Positions 62,276 to 64,000 of a stretch of 64,000 bases of DNA are shown here, one piece after another. The DNA comes from an uncultured Acidobacteriia bacterium. GTDB lineage: Bacteria; Acidobacteriota; Terriglobia; Bryobacterales; Bryobacteraceae. The DNA is taken from NCBI GenBank assembly GCA_903923395.1, contig CAIXXM010000096.1, positions 1 through 64,000 of the forward strand, written 5' to 3'. Position 1 is the first letter of the stretch; every line of letters starts with the position of its first letter. The position numbers and the translations under genes are program-made. The notes beneath the pieces are model-generated. The model had not been told where the DNA came from. It searched no databases and saw only the letters and a program-made list of their open reading frames with translations.

Positions 62276-63780
62276 GCCCGTGTTTTCTCCTTATCAACGT
62301 TGGATTTCAAGAGGAATGAAGACAGCCACCCGACACCAAACGTGACCGAACTGCCGATCAGAACCCACCAGGTGAACGGAATTTTCGTGAAGAGCTTCAC
62401 ATAAAGCATGGTCGCGGCCCCCGCCAGAACGCCGGCGATGGCGGCATTCTCCCCGGGGCGCTTCGTCAACACACCCAGCAGGAAAACGCCGAGCAGAATT
62501 CCCAGCGTGACGGATGCGATCGAGAGACCCGATTCCAGCACAGAGCCCCACTGGCTGGCCACCACGGCAATTCCTGCAAGCACGGCACCCCACAGAACCG
62601 TGGAGAACTTCGACATACGAAGATAATGCGCAGCCGAATGCCTGCCCTTCGTCAGCGGCTGATAAAAATCCACCACGGTTGCGGAAGCCAGCGAATTGAG
62701 CGCAGCCGAAAGATTGGCCATCGCGGCGGCCAGAATCGCAGCCATCGCGAGACCAGCCACTCCGACCGGCAGCGCAGTCCAAAGGAACCGCGGATACAAG
62801 CGGTCCAGGTCATATTTCGAAAGCGCTTTGCCGTCACCATAGACCCAGAGCAGCAATCCAATTGTAAGGAACAGCGTGAATTGGATGAAAACAACGCCCC
62901 AGCTAAGCATCAGCGCACGGCGGCTCTGCTTTTCATTCCCGGCACTCAGCAGACGCTGGACCACTAATTGGTCGGTCCCATGGCTCGCGGTCGTTAAGAA
63001 GGTGCCGCCGATCACTCCGGCCCAGAAGGTATAGGGATTTGTCCAGGACCAGGAAAAGTCGAAAACCTTCAGCTTGCCGAGTGGTCCGGCCAGCTCCGTG
63101 ACATGGTTCCAGCCACCTGGAATCTTGCCGAGCAAGATCACGAAGCTGACCACAGCCCCCAGAACATACATGCCCATCTGCAGAACGTCCGTCCAGATCA
63201 CGGCCGTCATGCCGCCTTCGAACGTATAGAAGAGCGTGAGGCAAATGATGAAGAGGATCGACGTCAGCCCGCCGGTATGGAGCAGGATCGCAATGACGAT
63301 GGAGATCGCAAAAACACGTACACCTTCCGCGAGGGCGCGTGTCACTAGAAAGATGGCAGAAGTCACCTTGCGGACATTCGGACCGAAGCGCCGCTGCATC
63401 AATTCGTAAGCTGTGTAGAGTTCCCCTTCGAAATACCGCGGCAGGAAAATGGTGCTGATGACGATCCTCGCCAGCAGGTAGCCAAACACGACCTGCAAGA
63501 ACACATAGCTGCCGCTGTAGGCCAAAGGCGGAGTGCCAATGATCGTGAGAGTACTGGTTTCCGCGGAGACAATACTGAGGGCAATCGCCCACCAAGGGGC
63601 TTCATTGCCGCCTAGAAAATAGTCTTTGAGCGTCTTTTGGGATTGCTTGAAGCGCGCGCCAAACCACGTGACGCCTACCAAATACGCGACGATGACTGCC
63701 AGATCGACCGGCCGCTCGAATGTTTGCACGGGAATAGAAAGAAAAAGGGCTTTCGGGATTGTAGCAGGTTCTGAATTCAC
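62272..63780 (-). CDS. sodium:solute symporter (SSS family)
   Basis: The 502-residue protein has about 13-14 membrane helices. Typical blocks are FERPVDLAVIVAYLVGVTWFGARF, KDYFLGGNEAPWWAIALSIVSAETS, RYFEGELYTAYELMQRRFGP, YTFEGGMTAVIWTDVLQM, GTFLTTASHGTDQLVVQRLLSAGNEKQSRRAL and MANLSAALNSLASATVVDFY. It belongs with Na+/glucose- or sialic-acid-type symporters; the substrate is uncertain. The start is GTG 63780. It forms a two-gene operon with the downstream amino acid permease. Confidence 0.93.
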   Translation of the reverse strand: MNSEPATIPKALFLSIPVQTFERPVDLAVIVAYLVGVTWFGARFKQSQKTLKDYFLGGNEAPWWAIALSIVSAETSTLTIIGTPPLAYSGSYVFLQVVFGYLLARIVISTIFLPRYFEGELYTAYELMQRRFGPNVRKVTSAIFLVTRALAEGVRVFAISIVIAILLHTGGLTSILFIICLTLFYTFEGGMTAVIWTDVLQMGMYVLGAVVSFVILLGKIPGGWNHVTELAGPLGKLKVFDFSWSWTNPYTFWAGVIGGTFLTTASHGTDQLVVQRLLSAGNEKQSRRALMLSWGVVFIQFTLFLTIGLLLWVYGDGKALSKYDLDRLYPRFLWTALPVGVAGLAMAAILAAAMANLSAALNSLASATVVDFYQPLTKGRHSAAHYLRMSKFSTVLWGAVLAGIAVVASQWGSVLESGLSIASVTLGILLGVFLLGVLTKRPGENAAIAGVLAGAATMLYVKLFTKIPFTWWVLIGSSVTFGVGWLSSFLLKSNVDKEKTRA

Positions 63781-63854
63781 ACGAATTGCAGGAACTTCCC
63801 CGCGGCATCCGGTGTCGAACGGCTTAGCAACGGACGGTCAGGATGGGGGTGTGA

Positions 63855-63883
63855 TTGCCGCAGCGATGCGGGTTCGGTATACT
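63855..63883 (+). promoter_or_regulatory. sigma-70-like promoter reading out of the window
   Basis: TTGCCG (63855-63860), a 17-base spacer and TATACT (63878-63883) form a good promoter on the plus strand. No open frame of note starts in the remaining 117 bases, so the gene or RNA it serves begins near or beyond the right edge. The rest of 63781-64000 shows nothing else I can support. Confidence 0.5.
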
Positions 63884-64000
63884 CCGCTTTACCGGGATAA
63901 AATTCCAAGCTGACGGCTCTCAGTGTCGAGAGGAGTCCGGAGCAGACCCCGGGGCATTCGTTCGGAATCAAAATCGTTCAAAATTGGTATTTCAGAGACG

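Overview
The window looks like chromosomal sequence from an Acidobacteriota bacterium, most likely of the Solibacter/Bryobacter type (order Bryobacterales). The reasons are: four very large TonB-dependent receptors that start with a carboxypeptidase-regulatory-like domain (Oar type); many secreted hydrolases and PQQ-like beta-propeller proteins; a fragment of the C-terminal domain known from Solibacter secreted proteins (about 50.2-50.68 kb); and a GC-rich genome with many long antisense open frames. This is inference from gene content; no rRNA or tRNA gene was found. The coding strand alternates often and most operons are short.

Region 1 (1-8.5 kb) is an accessory-looking stress region: the end of a PRC-barrel protein, a DUF1269 protein, an Ala-rich exported protein, a clade-3-like catalase and an ABC/MFP export cluster. 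Several genes here are damaged. One small membrane protein gene seems to have lost an internal segment. The membrane-fusion protein and the FtsX-type permease are fused into one short reading frame. About 1.3 kb (6.03-7.35 kb) has no gene I can support. It is followed by a multiply frameshifted nucleotidyltransferase and an AbiEi-like antitoxin remnant, which together look like a dead AbiE-type toxin-antitoxin pair.

Region 2 (8.5-42.6 kb) is dominated by exported catabolic and envelope proteins: penicillin acylase, a DUF2076 protein, a DUF1080 hydrolase, a heme-motif/helix-hairpin-helix fusion, two adjacent PQQ-like propellers and a distant third, an esterase, S9 and M1 peptidases, CocE and MetX-like hydrolases, three TonB-dependent receptors and an exported protein with three TonB C-terminal domains. 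A universal stress protein, a Tat-exported amidohydrolase and a hybrid histidine kinase lie among them. The picture is of import and degradation of peptide or polymer material.

Region 3 (42.8-48.7 kb) is a co-directional block: RRM RNA-binding protein, single-POTRA Omp85-like outer membrane protein, DUF4390 protein, NtrY-like kinase, NtrX-like sigma-54 activator and methyltransferase. Start/stop overlaps couple Omp85, DUF4390, kinase and regulator, and suggest an envelope-linked signalling operon.

Region 4 (48.7-64 kb) holds threonine dehydrogenase, a decayed Solibacter-type gene flanked by palindromic repeats, a class III aminotransferase, an MFS transporter, a Tat-exported aldo/keto reductase, a fourth TonB-dependent receptor with a glycine-rich insert, LarB, a serine hydrolase-NamZ fusion probably acting in peptidoglycan recycling, a tiny AT-hook-like protein with two matching dyads upstream, and two overlapping transporter genes.

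Across the window, several genes have a TANNNT-like -10 element only 7-10 bases before the start codon and no Shine-Dalgarno sequence. This suggests that leaderless transcripts are common in this organism.
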